NCBI GenBank assembly: GCA_903899015.1
Contig: CAIUHP010000043.1
Location: forward strand, 216,764-280,763
Origin: an uncultured Armatimonadota bacterium
Lineage (GTDB): Bacteria > Armatimonadota > Fimbriimonadia > Fimbriimonadales > Fimbriimonadaceae
DNA: 64,000 bases
Direction: 5' to 3'
The notes under the pieces: generated by a model
What the model was told of the DNA's origin: nothing
The model's database searches: none
Seen by the model: only the letters and a program-made list of their open reading frames with translations
Part shown: piece by piece, positions 27,229 through 36,124 of the stretch
Position numbering within the stretch: the first letter of the stretch is position 1
Layout of the letters: every line of letters starts with the position of its first letter
Program-made: the position numbers and the translations under genes

Positions 27229-29157
27229 GTGTCTACTACTTTAAAGCAGGACCTAGCCACTCACTTTGGATTCGATGAATTTCGACCTGGCCAAGAAAAA
27301 GTAATTGGGGCCTTGCTCGACGGGAGATCTGCCCTCGCGGTCTTTCCGACCGGTGGTGGGAAATCACTTTGCTATCAACTCCCAGCTTTAAGAATTCAAG
27401 GGCTGACCGTCGTGGTATCGCCTTTGATCGCTCTGATGAAGGATCAAATCGATTTTCTCCAAAAGCGAGGAATTTCGGCCGCTCGTTTGGACTCCTCGTT
27501 AACCGCAGCCGAAGTTGTCGCCGTCAACGAGTCGATTCAGAACGGTTCTTTGAAACTCCTTTACGTCGCTCCGGAGAGGTTTAACAATGAACGATTCGTC
27601 GGAGAGATGAAACGCGCCCAGATCGGGCTCTTCGCGATCGACGAAGCCCACTGCATTTCCGAATGGGGACACAACTTTCGTCCAGATTATTTAAAGCTTG
27701 CCGAGATCGTAAAAAGCATCGGAGCGGAGCGGGTTTTGGCATTGACCGCTACTGCGACTCCTACCGTCGTGGCAGACATCTGCAACGCCTTTGAGATCCC
27801 CCAAGACGATTCGGTTGTGACGGGTTTCTATCGGCCCAACTTAACCTTGTTGACCACCCCCGTTACCGACTCTGAAAGAGACTCAATCCTTGTTACCAAA
27901 ATAAAGGATCGCAAACCGGCGACAACGATCATTTACGTGACTCTTCAAAAAACCGCAGAGGCAATAGCGCAATTACTGTCCGCAAACCAGTTACCCGCTC
28001 GCGCTTATCATGCAGGAATGGATGCGGACTTGCGCAACGAGGTGCAGGAATGGTGGATGGCCGAGCCAAACGGAATTGTGGTCGCTACCATTGCGTTCGG
28101 AATGGGAATCGACAAGCGAGACGTACGCTACGTTTACCACTACAACCTGCCTAAGAGCCTCGAAAATTACTCGCAGGAAATTGGACGTGCAGGTCGGGAT
28201 AATGAACCCTCCATCGTTGAAATGCTTGCCTGCCCAAGAGATATTCCCACGTTGGAGAATTTCACATACGGAGACACCCCATCAACTGAATCTATCAGAG
28301 CATTAGTTGAAGCGGTTGCGTCTTGGTCTCCTGAAGAACCGGTTCCGGTTTCTACTTACGACCTCGCGAATCGATTGGATCTCAGGGGGCTCGTTCTTAA
28401 GACTGCTTTGACCTACCTCGAACTAAACGGCACGATCCAATCTGGAACTCCTGTCTACACTGGATACGACCTCAAACCTCTACGAACGATTCCTGAACTG
28501 AGCACCGAGTTTCCGGGAGTACATGGCGAATTCGTCAAACAAATTTTTGATAGTGCAAAACGGGGTCGTATTTGGTACAGCCTCAACCCAGATGACGTGG
28601 CTCAGAAGCTTGACGTCGAACGGCGCCGCATCATTCGGGTTATCGAGGTGCTCGAACAGAAGAGCTTAATCGAAGTGAAAGCGGGAGATGTAAGAACGCC
28701 TTATTTCAGATCATCGCATAAGCTCCATGTTGACGGCATTGTGGCTGAGCTAATGGCAAAGTTCGAAAAGCGAGAACGTCAAGAAATGGAACGCTTGCAG
28801 CAGGTGATCGACCTAATTGAACTTAATAAATGCCAAGTGAACGCGTTAGTTGCTTATTTTGGTGAGTCTCGCAAGAAGCCGTGCGGACATTGTTCCTGGT
28901 GCTTATCTGGCTTACAGCAGAAACTACCGAGCGATACGCAACCTAAAATTAACGTCGACTTTTCAGATGTTCGAGCGCTTTTTGAGAATTGCCCCGAGAG
29001 TATGCAAACTCCGAAGCACGTCGCGAAATTCCTTTGCGGCCTTACGAGCCCCGCGTTGACGAAAACGAAACTTTCGAAGCACCCTCTCTTTGGAGTCTTG
29101 GAGCACCACCGTTTTAGCGAGGTAACGGCGTGGTGCGCATCACAACTAACCGCTTAG
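27229..29157 (+). CDS. recQ: ATP-dependent DNA helicase RecQ
   Basis: A 642-residue superfamily 2 helicase. The N-terminal zero motif ('HFGFDEFRPGQEKVI') and Walker A ('FPTGGGKSLCYQLPAL') are intact. So are the DEAH box ('AIDEAHCISEWGHNFRPDY'), the helicase C domain ('ATIAFGMGIDKRDVRYVYHYNLP') and the arginine-finger region ('QEIGRAGRDNEPS'). The zinc-binding cysteines are recognisable in 'KKPCGHCSWC', and no clear HRDC domain follows. I chose the GTG at 27229 because it matches the usual RecQ start and has a -10 six bases upstream. An in-frame ATG at 27193 is possible. It acts in recombination repair and fork restart. Confidence 0.93.
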   Translation: MSTTLKQDLATHFGFDEFRPGQEKVIGALLDGRSALAVFPTGGGKSLCYQLPALRIQGLTVVVSPLIALMKDQIDFLQKRGISAARLDSSLTAAEVVAVNESIQNGSLKLLYVAPERFNNERFVGEMKRAQIGLFAIDEAHCISEWGHNFRPDYLKLAEIVKSIGAERVLALTATATPTVVADICNAFEIPQDDSVVTGFYRPNLTLLTTPVTDSERDSILVTKIKDRKPATTIIYVTLQKTAEAIAQLLSANQLPARAYHAGMDADLRNEVQEWWMAEPNGIVVATIAFGMGIDKRDVRYVYHYNLPKSLENYSQEIGRAGRDNEPSIVEMLACPRDIPTLENFTYGDTPSTESIRALVEAVASWSPEEPVPVSTYDLANRLDLRGLVLKTALTYLELNGTIQSGTPVYTGYDLKPLRTIPELSTEFPGVHGEFVKQIFDSAKRGRIWYSLNPDDVAQKLDVERRRIIRVIEVLEQKSLIEVKAGDVRTPYFRSSHKLHVDGIVAELMAKFEKRERQEMERLQQVIDLIELNKCQVNALVAYFGESRKKPCGHCSWCLSGLQQKLPSDTQPKINVDFSDVRALFENCPESMQTPKHVAKFLCGLTSPALTKTKLSKHPLFGVLEHHRFSEVTAWCASQLTA

Positions 29158-29231
29158 CGTTCATTGGGAATGTCTAAATTTTGATTTGGCAATCGACGTA
29201 TTTGCCGATACACTCCTAAAACGATTAGCCT

Positions 29232-29528
29232 ATGAGAACAAAGAAGCCAAGAACGAAGATCGCGAAAGGATTGTTCACGCTTATCCTTTTATCTGGATTT
29301 GTCTTAGCGAGCCCCGCCATCTACCATTCCTTGATGCGTTCCATCTTGCAAGAACGAGTGCAAAAGGCACTGTACAACTGCAATATCCACTGCGCTTCTG
29401 ACGCTCACGCAAAGGCCCTGGCTCCGCTGACCCTTGAGCAACGATCTACCGACAAATGCATGGAAAACGAATGCCCTGACTTAACCAAGGCAATGACCGA
29501 GCTAACTGAATTTGACCGGCGCTGGTAA
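29232..29528 (+). CDS. small signal-anchored protein with conserved-looking cysteines
   Basis: A 98-residue protein starting 'MRTKKPRTKIAKGLFTLILL', a basic N-terminus and hydrophobic helix (about residues 13-30) typical of a signal anchor. A short mature part follows with four cysteines ('NCNIHCASDA' and 'KCMENECPD') that could form disulfides or bind a metal. I do not recognise a family. It may be transcribed on its own or from the recQ transcript, whose stop lies 74 bp upstream. Confidence 0.5.
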   Translation: MRTKKPRTKIAKGLFTLILLSGFVLASPAIYHSLMRSILQERVQKALYNCNIHCASDAHAKALAPLTLEQRSTDKCMENECPDLTKAMTELTEFDRRW

Positions 29529-29531
29529 GAG

Positions 29532-29564
29532 TAGGCTCGTAACTGAACATCAGCCAAGAGCCTA
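29532..29564. terminator. weak hairpin between convergent genes
   Basis: TAGGCTC (29532-29538) pairs with GAGCCTA (29558-29564) across a 19-nt loop, with no T-run. It sits between the convergent 98-residue gene and the Ig-repeat gene. Confidence 0.35.
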
Positions 29565-29576
29565 GTTAGGTTCAAA

Positions 29577-31151
29577 TTAAGATTTGTGCAAGGTGATCGT
29601 AGTTTGAGACGATCCGTTCGGATTACTCAACATGACGATGAGTTGACCGTTGCCATCGAACGCAGCATAACCTGTGTTCTTGTCCGTTGTTCCATTATTA
29701 GTCACGTTCAGTGCAATGGCCCCCAAGTTGGAAACCGTGCCTTTCAGTGAATAAGTTGCTCCCCCTTCCTGAGAAGCTGATCCAGAAACTGCACCTGCAG
29801 CAGAAACCGTTAACGTGACCGTTCCTGCTCCATTTCCACTCATGAACGTTCCCGCGTAAGAACCGCTGAACATGAGAGGTTTGTTCACGTAATTCAGGGT
29901 GATCGCGATTGGGACACTCTGGTCAGTAACTAGGGAACCGAAGAGCAGGCCTGATTGCGTAAATGCAAAGGTACCCATTGCCGATCCCGTTCCTGAACCG
30001 TTCGATGCGATAAGCATTGAATTGCCTTGGCTATCGATGGAGCCAGAGAGAGTCTTCTGACTCTTACCAACAACTTGCCCGGTCACGGTCCCATCTGGAC
30101 CCACGGTTGCCGAAATTCCTCCCATCGTTCCATCAGGCTGATAGAACGACCCGACATAAGATCCTGCGAACGGACTCTTTGGAACGGCGGCCAGTTTCAA
30201 GTTCGTTGTGAACGTCGCGGTACCGAGTTTGGCTTTGATAACGACGGTGGTTGCCGTCACAACCGGATGCGTACTCACGGTAAACGTGGCTGAAGTTTCG
30301 CCGCTAGGAACAGTAACATCAACCGGGACAAATGCCTTCGATGAGTTTACTGAGAGCGATACCAGCGCTCCCGAAGGACCCGCCGGCGAATTCAAGGTTA
30401 CTTTTCCAGTGGCTTCTGTTCCACTTTGGACCGATGCTGGAGTGACAGAAACGCCAGTGAGGGCCGTCGGGGTGATCGTTAACGGAACGGTCATTGAACT
30501 CGCGCCAAGCTTAGCCGTGATCTTGGTCGAAGTAAGCGAAGATACGACCGTTGTCGAAACGGAGAATGAACCTGACTTCTCTCCAGCTGGAATCGACAAG
30601 CTCTCGGGCGCGATTGCAGCGGCAGAGTTGCTCTTGATCGAAACCGGGAGTCCTCCTGCTGGTGCTGCAGACTTGATGCGAACTGTGCCCGTGACGTTTG
30701 TTCCTCCTGCCACCTTACTGGCACTAAGCGCAAGTGAGTCAAGCGTAGGAGCTTTAATTGTAAGTCTTGCCGATGCTTGACTCTGGCCGATACTTGCGGC
30801 GATAACGGCAGTGGAATCTGACGAGGTAGGCGTAGTCGTAATCGGGAACGTTGCAGTTGTCTTCCCTTTCACGATGTTGACCGATTGAGGGGTAGTCGCG
30901 AAATCGCTCTGTGCACTTAAGGTCACCAAGACTCCATCAATACCTGCCTTAGGCGATATCGTCACCGTGCCGGTAGCTGTTGAACCACCGACCACTGAAT
31001 TCGGATTCACCGCCACCTTTGTGACCGTCTGCCCAGATGCAACCACCGAGAGACTCACGATCGACAATAAGACTAGAAGCAAACGAGGCACCTTATCAAA
31101 TAGGTGCCTGCCATTGGAATAAATACCATTTATCATATAAATCACCAGCAT
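29577..31151 (-). CDS. secreted Ig-like repeat protein, paralog A
   Basis: An exported protein of up to 524 residues. A signal peptide precedes 'SGQTVTKVAVNPNSVVGG'. Three Ig-like beta-sandwich repeats of about 85-90 residues follow, each opening with a 'P..V.GG...TGTV.I' strand pattern and containing 'S.....T....G...ATF...T'. A C-terminal region of about 190 residues starts 'FAGSYVGSFYQPDGTMGG' and repeats the same theme at 'SGSYAGTFMSGNGAG', so it is itself a tandem duplication. It is very rich in Ser, Thr, Gly and Val. The start is uncertain: ATGs at 31151 or 31136, or a GTG further in. It is a close paralog of the gene at 32.2-33.7 kb. An adhesive or surface role is likely. Confidence 0.8.
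   Translation of the reverse strand: MLVIYMINGIYSNGRHLFDKVPRLLLVLLSIVSLSVVASGQTVTKVAVNPNSVVGGSTATGTVTISPKAGIDGVLVTLSAQSDFATTPQSVNIVKGKTTATFPITTTPTSSDSTAVIAASIGQSQASARLTIKAPTLDSLALSASKVAGGTNVTGTVRIKSAAPAGGLPVSIKSNSAAAIAPESLSIPAGEKSGSFSVSTTVVSSLTSTKITAKLGASSMTVPLTITPTALTGVSVTPASVQSGTEATGKVTLNSPAGPSGALVSLSVNSSKAFVPVDVTVPSGETSATFTVSTHPVVTATTVVIKAKLGTATFTTNLKLAAVPKSPFAGSYVGSFYQPDGTMGGISATVGPDGTVTGQVVGKSQKTLSGSIDSQGNSMLIASNGSGTGSAMGTFAFTQSGLLFGSLVTDQSVPIAITLNYVNKPLMFSGSYAGTFMSGNGAGTVTLTVSAAGAVSGSASQEGGATYSLKGTVSNLGAIALNVTNNGTTDKNTGYAAFDGNGQLIVMLSNPNGSSQTTITLHKS
31086..31109 (-). promoter_or_regulatory. perfect hairpin at the start of paralog A
   Basis: AGGCACCT and AGGTGCCT form a perfect 8-bp stem with an 8-nt loop inside the signal-peptide region. 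The candidate GTG start lies in the stem. It could modulate translation. Confidence 0.35.
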
Positions 31152-31333
31152 CAGCCTTTGGTAGAAATTCGAACACCGAGGGCCTTGTTAAATGCCTACC
31201 ATCTAATATCGTATGACCCACGAGTCTGTGTGTAATGGCTCACGATATTTTCATTCAATTTGCGATAAATCCCACTCGAATGGCGACGATAGTGAAGCTC
31301 ATTGAAAGAACATCGAGCCTTTATGGACCTTCT

Positions 31334-32070
31334 TCAAAATTCCCAATGGAGTCTCATCGTGAGCACCGCAATTGATCCTCTATCTTGGTTGGATCCGGGA
31401 TTCTGGATGACCTGACCATCCAACGTTGCGGTCAAACTATCGAGGATGTGGTGCGAGTAATAAACCTCGACAGTATTCTCTCGACCGCCTTTTAATTTGC
31501 CATCCCCAAGAAGAAATCCTGCCCCACCGGCTGCCAAATAGTCGCGATGTGGAGCTGACAGTCCGTTTGTGGCAAGCGCAATTCCTACATGATCCTTTGG
31601 TGCATGCCAGTGCTTGCCTTAAACTTGAGCACCGACGCTCATCTGGTTGACGCATTCCGTATAAGCATAACTTTCGGTCTTGCCATCATCCCAGCCAAGT
31701 CGGGCAAAAACGCCCGTCTCGCCATTGTCGGCCAAAGTCTGCTCTAAATTGAGTCCAAACCCGTATTTGATGGCTCCGTCTCTTTCAGTTGCGGTCACGC
31801 TAGGAGGGTTCCCAGTCTGCTTGCCAACCGCGATGGCTTGTTCGTAACTACCCGTGTGGGACGTGTTTCGATACGCCAGGAATCGCAAGGTGGTCGAATC
31901 AATCTTTTTTCCCAAACTTCGGGGTTTATCTCTCGTTCAGCTTGATCTCCGTGATCATGCGATATGTTGGTCGCGAGGAACAGGCCATTTGGAAGGACCG
32001 GCATCTCAAAAACGCGAGTCTGGATCGTTGCGTACGATTCCAGAACAAGATTTAGGACTTCTTGACATTG
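31334..32070 (-). pseudogene. decayed OprB-type carbohydrate porin
   Basis: Three in-order blocks resemble carbohydrate-selective porins. The first, near 32060-31910, includes 'MPVLPNGLFLATNISHDHGD'. A second, in a different frame (31915-31619), includes 'GLNLEQTLADNGETGVFARL'. The third runs from 31618 to 31334 with 'HWHAPKDHVGIALATNGLS', 'AAGGAGFLLGDG' and the terminal beta-strand 'RGSIAVLTMRLHWEF'. Blocks two and three share a frame but are split by an in-frame TAA at 31619-31621. Blocks one and two are separated by a frameshift near 31910. The N-terminal half is missing. It is a dead gene lying between two Ig-repeat paralogs. 31152-31333 holds nothing else recognisable. Confidence 0.85.
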
Positions 32071-32114
32071 AGTAATAACTCAACGAAATGTAACTCAAGG
32101 CTTCCCCGTGCTCG

Positions 32115-32150
32115 AAAAAATGGCCCACACTTTTGAAATAGTGTAGGCCA
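32115..32150 (-). terminator. rho-independent terminator of Ig-repeat paralog B
   Basis: Minus-strand arms TGGCCTACACT and AGTGTGGGCCA pair over 11 bp with one G-U. An 8-nt loop lies between them and TTTTTT follows directly. It lies 23 bp beyond the paralog B stop. Confidence 0.85.
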
Positions 32151-32173
32151 AAGAAGATTAGATCGATTCTAAA

Positions 32174-33739
32174 CTACATCTTTTGAAGGGTGACTGTGGT
32201 GGTTGACTGTCCGTCAGCACTCGTTACTATCACGATTAATTGGCCCTCGGAATCAAATGCTCCAAATCCAGAGTTTTTGTCGGTTTTCCCATTGCTCGTG
32301 GCCGATAAGCTCACGACTCCGGTTGAATTCACCGCCCCCTTTAGAGTTGATGATCCTCCACTTTGCGGGGTTGCTGTCCCAGTTATTGCACCCGAAGCAG
32401 AAACAGAAATCGTCACTAAACCGGAAGAATCAGCATTGGAGAAAGTTCCCGAGTAAGTTCCTGCAAACATCAACGGCTTGTTGACATAGTTCAGAGTGAT
32501 CCATACCGTCGAGTTCTGATCGGTCGTGAGAGTTCCAAAGAGAAGTCCTTTCGGAGTGTAAGCAAACATTCCCGATGCAGTGTTGATGCCGCTTGTGTTG
32601 GAAACGGTCAGATTGGTATCGCCGTTCTTATCGATCGAGCCGGAAACCGTCTTTACACTGCTGCCGGTGACTTTGCCCGAGAGAGTTCCGTCCGCTGCTA
32701 TTCCAATCGTCGCACCGCCGATTGAACCATCTGGTTGAAGGAACGATCCCACATACGACCCCATAAATGGATTCTTGGGTGCAGCTGTAAGAACGAGGCT
32801 GGCTGTCAACGTTTTTCCGCCCAATTTGGCGGTGACAACAATCGTTTTCTTTGTGATGGTTGGTCTAGAAGAAACGGTGAAGGTTGCGGAGCTTTCGCCT
32901 TGGTTAATACTGACAAATGTTGGAAGGATCAGATCTTGACTTGAAGTCGCAGAGATTGGACATCCAAAGAGACCGGATGGCGCGGGACCAGAAAGTGTAA
33001 TCTTTCCCGTCGCCGAACCACCGCTGGCAATTGTTGAAGGAGTGAAGGCAAACGTAGTCAGAGTTGGAGGGTTAATCGTCACCGGAATAACCGCAGAGGT
33101 ATTTCCTAGAGTAACTGAGATCTTAGCGATCGTCGCCGAGCTTACAGGCGTAGTTGTGACGGAAAAAGTTCCGACTTTAGACCCCCCAGGAATTTGGAAA
33201 CTTTCTGGGGCAATTGCCGACTGCGAATTACTTGTTACAATAATTGATAGGCCGGTCGCAGGAGCCGCTGATTTAATCTTCACCGTGCCCGTCAAGCTGG
33301 TTCCTCCGGTCACCTTTACTGGAGTCAGGGTAAATGAATCAAAAGCTGGGCCCTTGATGGTGAGGTTTGCCGATGCATGTGAATCCGAGAGACTAGCTGT
33401 TATCGGCACACTCATGTCCGATGGAGTTGCGCTTGTCTTAATGGCAAAAGTTGCCGAGGACTTGCCTTTTGCAATTGAAACTGACTGGGGAACCGTTGCA
33501 AAGTCACTCTGTACGCTAAGGCTTACCATCACTCCGTCGGCTCCCGCCTTCGGCGTGATGCTCACCGTCCCGGTTGACGGCATGCCTCCCGTTACTGATG
33601 CCGGAGCAACCGTCACTTTGGTGACCGTTTGGGCCGCCGAAAAGGCCGACAAACCAATGGCCATGCAAATTGCTAACAACGATCGATTCAGTCCATGGGC
33701 AACTGAACTCGCAAGTATCCCCTGTGATGCGTACTTCAT
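32174..33739 (-). CDS. secreted Ig-like repeat protein, paralog B
   Basis: A 521-residue exported protein with the same architecture as the gene at 29.6-31.1 kb: signal peptide ('LLAICMAIGLSAFSAAQ'), three Ig-like repeats of about 85-90 residues, and a duplicated C-terminal module ('FMGSYVGSFLQPDGSIGG' and 'AGTYSGTFSNADSSGLV'). I start at the ATG 33739 because AGGAG lies five bases upstream. An upstream in-frame start adds 18 unlikely residues. A single cysteine in the third repeat ('GLFGCPISATSS') is absent from paralog A. The 217 bp upstream (33794-34010) shows no gene. Confidence 0.82.
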   Translation of the reverse strand: MKYASQGILASSVAHGLNRSLLAICMAIGLSAFSAAQTVTKVTVAPASVTGGMPSTGTVSITPKAGADGVMVSLSVQSDFATVPQSVSIAKGKSSATFAIKTSATPSDMSVPITASLSDSHASANLTIKGPAFDSFTLTPVKVTGGTSLTGTVKIKSAAPATGLSIIVTSNSQSAIAPESFQIPGGSKVGTFSVTTTPVSSATIAKISVTLGNTSAVIPVTINPPTLTTFAFTPSTIASGGSATGKITLSGPAPSGLFGCPISATSSQDLILPTFVSINQGESSATFTVSSRPTITKKTIVVTAKLGGKTLTASLVLTAAPKNPFMGSYVGSFLQPDGSIGGATIGIAADGTLSGKVTGSSVKTVSGSIDKNGDTNLTVSNTSGINTASGMFAYTPKGLLFGTLTTDQNSTVWITLNYVNKPLMFAGTYSGTFSNADSSGLVTISVSASGAITGTATPQSGGSSTLKGAVNSTGVVSLSATSNGKTDKNSGFGAFDSEGQLIVIVTSADGQSTTTVTLQKM

Positions 33740-34010
33740 AAAACTCCTAAAGGCTAACCCGAACGGAAACTGCAGAAAACATTCGCACTGCAACTTTCCT
33801 AAATTCTAAACTCACACAAAGCCTAAACTTTGTCGTAGTAGCCTGATTGTACACCGGCTTCCTCAGCACCATAAGGCTAAAGGCTTTGATAAAGAGTTGT
33901 TGGAATTGTTGGGCATGAATTAAGAGTCTAGGGTCACTACTCGCGACTAAAGAAGACGCACAACGACCGAGGTCCGCGGAGGGTACATGGAGACGACCAT
34001 TAGCGTCCAC

Positions 34011-34817
34011 TCACTCCATAACTTCTTCCGTTTGAACCCTAAACTGAGTGAGATTGGCCGCACCAAACGAAGTTGTAAGCGAAACATCGGATGCGTCTCT
34101 TCCGACCGCCATTAAGACTCTGCCAATGCGAGGAATGTTGTTGCGGGCATCAAATGTCCACCATCGACCACCTAAATAAACTTCAAACCAAGCACTGAAG
34201 TCGCCAGGAGGACGAGGAGGCACGCCGATATCTCCCAAATAACCAGTTGCATATCGAGCCGGGATGTTTAAAGCACGGCAGAAGGTTATCGCCAAATGCT
34301 GATAATCCCGACAAACACCGATTCGTTCGGTGTAGACATCGAGCGCGGTCTTGGTAGGTCGAGCATGAAGGTAAGAGAACGTGACCTTGTTATGGACCCA
34401 GTCACAAATCGCTTGAACTCTGCCCCAACCAGGCTGTATGTGTCCAAATAATTCATAAGCGGGTGCCGAAAGCCGATCGACTTCGCAGTAACGACTGTTG
34501 ATGAGGAACTGTAAGACTTCGTGAGGCAGATCTTCGACCGGGTGCTCGCAAGCTGACCAATCTGCAGGATCGGGCAGACCCGAATCTTGAATCAGCGTAG
34601 AGCCCGATAGCCTGAGCGTCCCAGCTTTGGCAACCAATCGCCCCACTCGATTGCCGAATCCGTCGATGTAGTCTTCAACCGTCTCACCAGAATCAACCTG
34701 CATGACGTCGGGCTGAAGCAAGTCAGCCACTCGCGAAGGATGCACGTAAAGCATCGTCAACATCGAGATTTGATTCGGAACTTCAAACTGCATTTCATAT
34801 TCGAGCCGAATCACCAT
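34011..34817 (-). CDS. transglutaminase-like cysteine protease-fold protein
   Basis: A 268-residue protein with an N-terminal beta-rich domain (about 1-95) and a transglutaminase core (about 130-230). The nucleophile Cys is in 'YTERIGVCRDYQHLAITFCR'. The catalytic Asp is in 'GRWWTFDARNN'. The position that holds His in most transglutaminases reads Ser in 'GDFSAWFEVYLGG'. As I recall, a bacterial subfamily ending 'PRIGRVL...GRDA' carries the same Ser, so this may be a lineage trait rather than a loss. Some relatives act as peptidases or peptide ligases. The substrate is unknown. Confidence 0.85.
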   Translation of the reverse strand: MVIRLEYEMQFEVPNQISMLTMLYVHPSRVADLLQPDVMQVDSGETVEDYIDGFGNRVGRLVAKAGTLRLSGSTLIQDSGLPDPADWSACEHPVEDLPHEVLQFLINSRYCEVDRLSAPAYELFGHIQPGWGRVQAICDWVHNKVTFSYLHARPTKTALDVYTERIGVCRDYQHLAITFCRALNIPARYATGYLGDIGVPPRPPGDFSAWFEVYLGGRWWTFDARNNIPRIGRVLMAVGRDASDVSLTTSFGAANLTQFRVQTEEVME

Positions 34818-34911
34818 GTCGTACTAGTATGAGTCAGCACAGGGCATAAAGAAAGCATAAAGATCCTTGTGGATATCTGCGCTGATTCAGCTTTAACGCA
34901 TCCTTCATGAA

Positions 34912-35223
34912 TTGCGCCTCGTATCTGGTTTCGGAGGCCGGCTTTCGATCTGGGATCAAATCGCCGAGCTCATACCATTGCTTGCAGTAAACGCACTTAT
35001 CTTTACAGTCCTCATTTTAGTCGCCATTGGATTCGTCGTATATCGACTCGTAGGCCGTCCGCTGGTCCAAGCCGTCACCAAGACCTGTGATCAAATCGAC
35101 CTAGAAAAGGAAGCCATAGCCAAGCAAGAGCAACTCAACAAAGAAGAAGAAGCTCGCCTAAGAGTTCTTGCCGAGCAAGAACTCGAGGCCCAATTTCCGC
35201 ACTTGCACTCTGGATCGGAGTGA
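34912..35223 (+). CDS. small membrane-anchored coiled-coil protein
   Basis: Up to 103 residues. A membrane helix ('LLAVNALIFTVLILVAIGFVVY') precedes a strongly charged helical tail ('DLEKEAIAKQEQLNKEEEAR') that should form a coiled coil. The TTG start is weakly supported, with no ribosome-binding site, and a later start is possible. The stop lies 7 bp before the first SPFH gene, whose ribosome-binding site is inside this gene's end. It is probably a partner of the SPFH pair. Confidence 0.55.
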   Translation: MRLVSGFGGRLSIWDQIAELIPLLAVNALIFTVLILVAIGFVVYRLVGRPLVQAVTKTCDQIDLEKEAIAKQEQLNKEEEARLRVLAEQELEAQFPHLHSGSE

Positions 35224-35230
35224 AATCTCA

Positions 35231-36124
35231 ATGAAAGTATTAAGAACAAAATCGAAGCTCTCGCTTTCGATTCTCGCCATTCTTGTCCTTGGCCTTGTGG
35301 GCTGGACCTATTATCGCCTGAACCTCCAATGGGTTCCCGCTGGATATGTCGGGATCAAATTCAATGCCCGAGCGGGTGCGGATCGATCACGCGTGTACGA
35401 ACCTCAAGCCTACTTTACGGGGCCATTCGAGCAGTTCTACCTCTATCCAACTCGAATTCAGAATGCGGTCTACACCCAAGATACAACAGCAGGTGAAGCG
35501 AAATCGGCTGATGGGATTCTCATCACAACCAACGACACCGCCAACACGATATTTGATGTTTCGGTCATCTATCGCATCGAAAAGCAAAACGTGTTCTTGG
35601 CGTTCGATACCTTCGGACCTATCCCCATCGAAACCATCCAATCGCAGCACATTCGTCGAGCGGTCCGAGAAGAATCGAGCGTGGTCGGTAACCAATACGA
35701 CGTGTATTCGCTCATGGGGCCCAAAAGGGTGGAAGCAAGTCAGATGCTCACCGACCGATTGAAAGAGAAGCTCTCTAAGAAAGGGATCACGATCATTCAG
35801 TCGATGATCTTGAATGCTTACCCTTCGCAAGACCTCGTCACCAAAATCCACAACAACGTGAACTCCGTGACGGGAGTTCAAATTGCGACTCTTAATCAGC
35901 AGATCGCCACGATGCAAAACCAGATCAATATCGTGAACGCTCAGGCAACCCAAGAAGCCCAGCGCATCACCGGTGCAGGGACCGTTGCAAAGTCGCTTGA
36001 CATCATCGACCTTGAACTTGCCGAGGAAGCGGCCAAGAGGTGGAATGGCTCACTTTCGAAAATTGAAGGTGGCAGCAATAAATCGATCATCGTCAATGGC
36101 GGAAATATTTTTGGAGGCAAATAA
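35231..36124 (+). CDS. SPFH/band 7 domain protein 1
   Basis: A 297-residue membrane-anchored SPFH protein (stomatin/prohibitin/flotillin/HflK-C superfamily). An N-terminal helix ('LSLSILAILVLGLVGWTYY') precedes 'VPAGYVGIKFNARAGADRS', the SPFH beta-domain and a helical C-terminal part ('QIATMQNQINIVNAQATQEA'). I start at the ATG 35231, because an upstream frame overlaps the preceding gene. SPFH proteins form large rings that organise membrane domains and proteases. It overlaps the next SPFH gene by one base. Confidence 0.88.
   Translation: MKVLRTKSKLSLSILAILVLGLVGWTYYRLNLQWVPAGYVGIKFNARAGADRSRVYEPQAYFTGPFEQFYLYPTRIQNAVYTQDTTAGEAKSADGILITTNDTANTIFDVSVIYRIEKQNVFLAFDTFGPIPIETIQSQHIRRAVREESSVVGNQYDVYSLMGPKRVEASQMLTDRLKEKLSKKGITIIQSMILNAYPSQDLVTKIHNNVNSVTGVQIATLNQQIATMQNQINIVNAQATQEAQRITGAGTVAKSLDIIDLELAEEAAKRWNGSLSKIEGGSNKSIIVNGGNIFGGK

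Noticed and set aside
30208..30780. A 190-codon plus-strand frame antisense to Ig paralog A
   Set aside because: The Val/Thr/Ala-rich product mirrors the Val/Thr/Ser-rich Ig repeats on the other strand. It has no ribosome-binding site and no domain.
33042..33809. A 255-codon plus-strand frame antisense to Ig paralog B
   Set aside because: It has the same mirror effect as in paralog A. The minus strand has a signal peptide, ribosome-binding site and terminator.
33747..34010. An 87-codon minus-strand frame between the transglutaminase and paralog B
   Set aside because: It overlaps the well-supported ribosome-binding site and start of paralog B and has no protein-like pattern.
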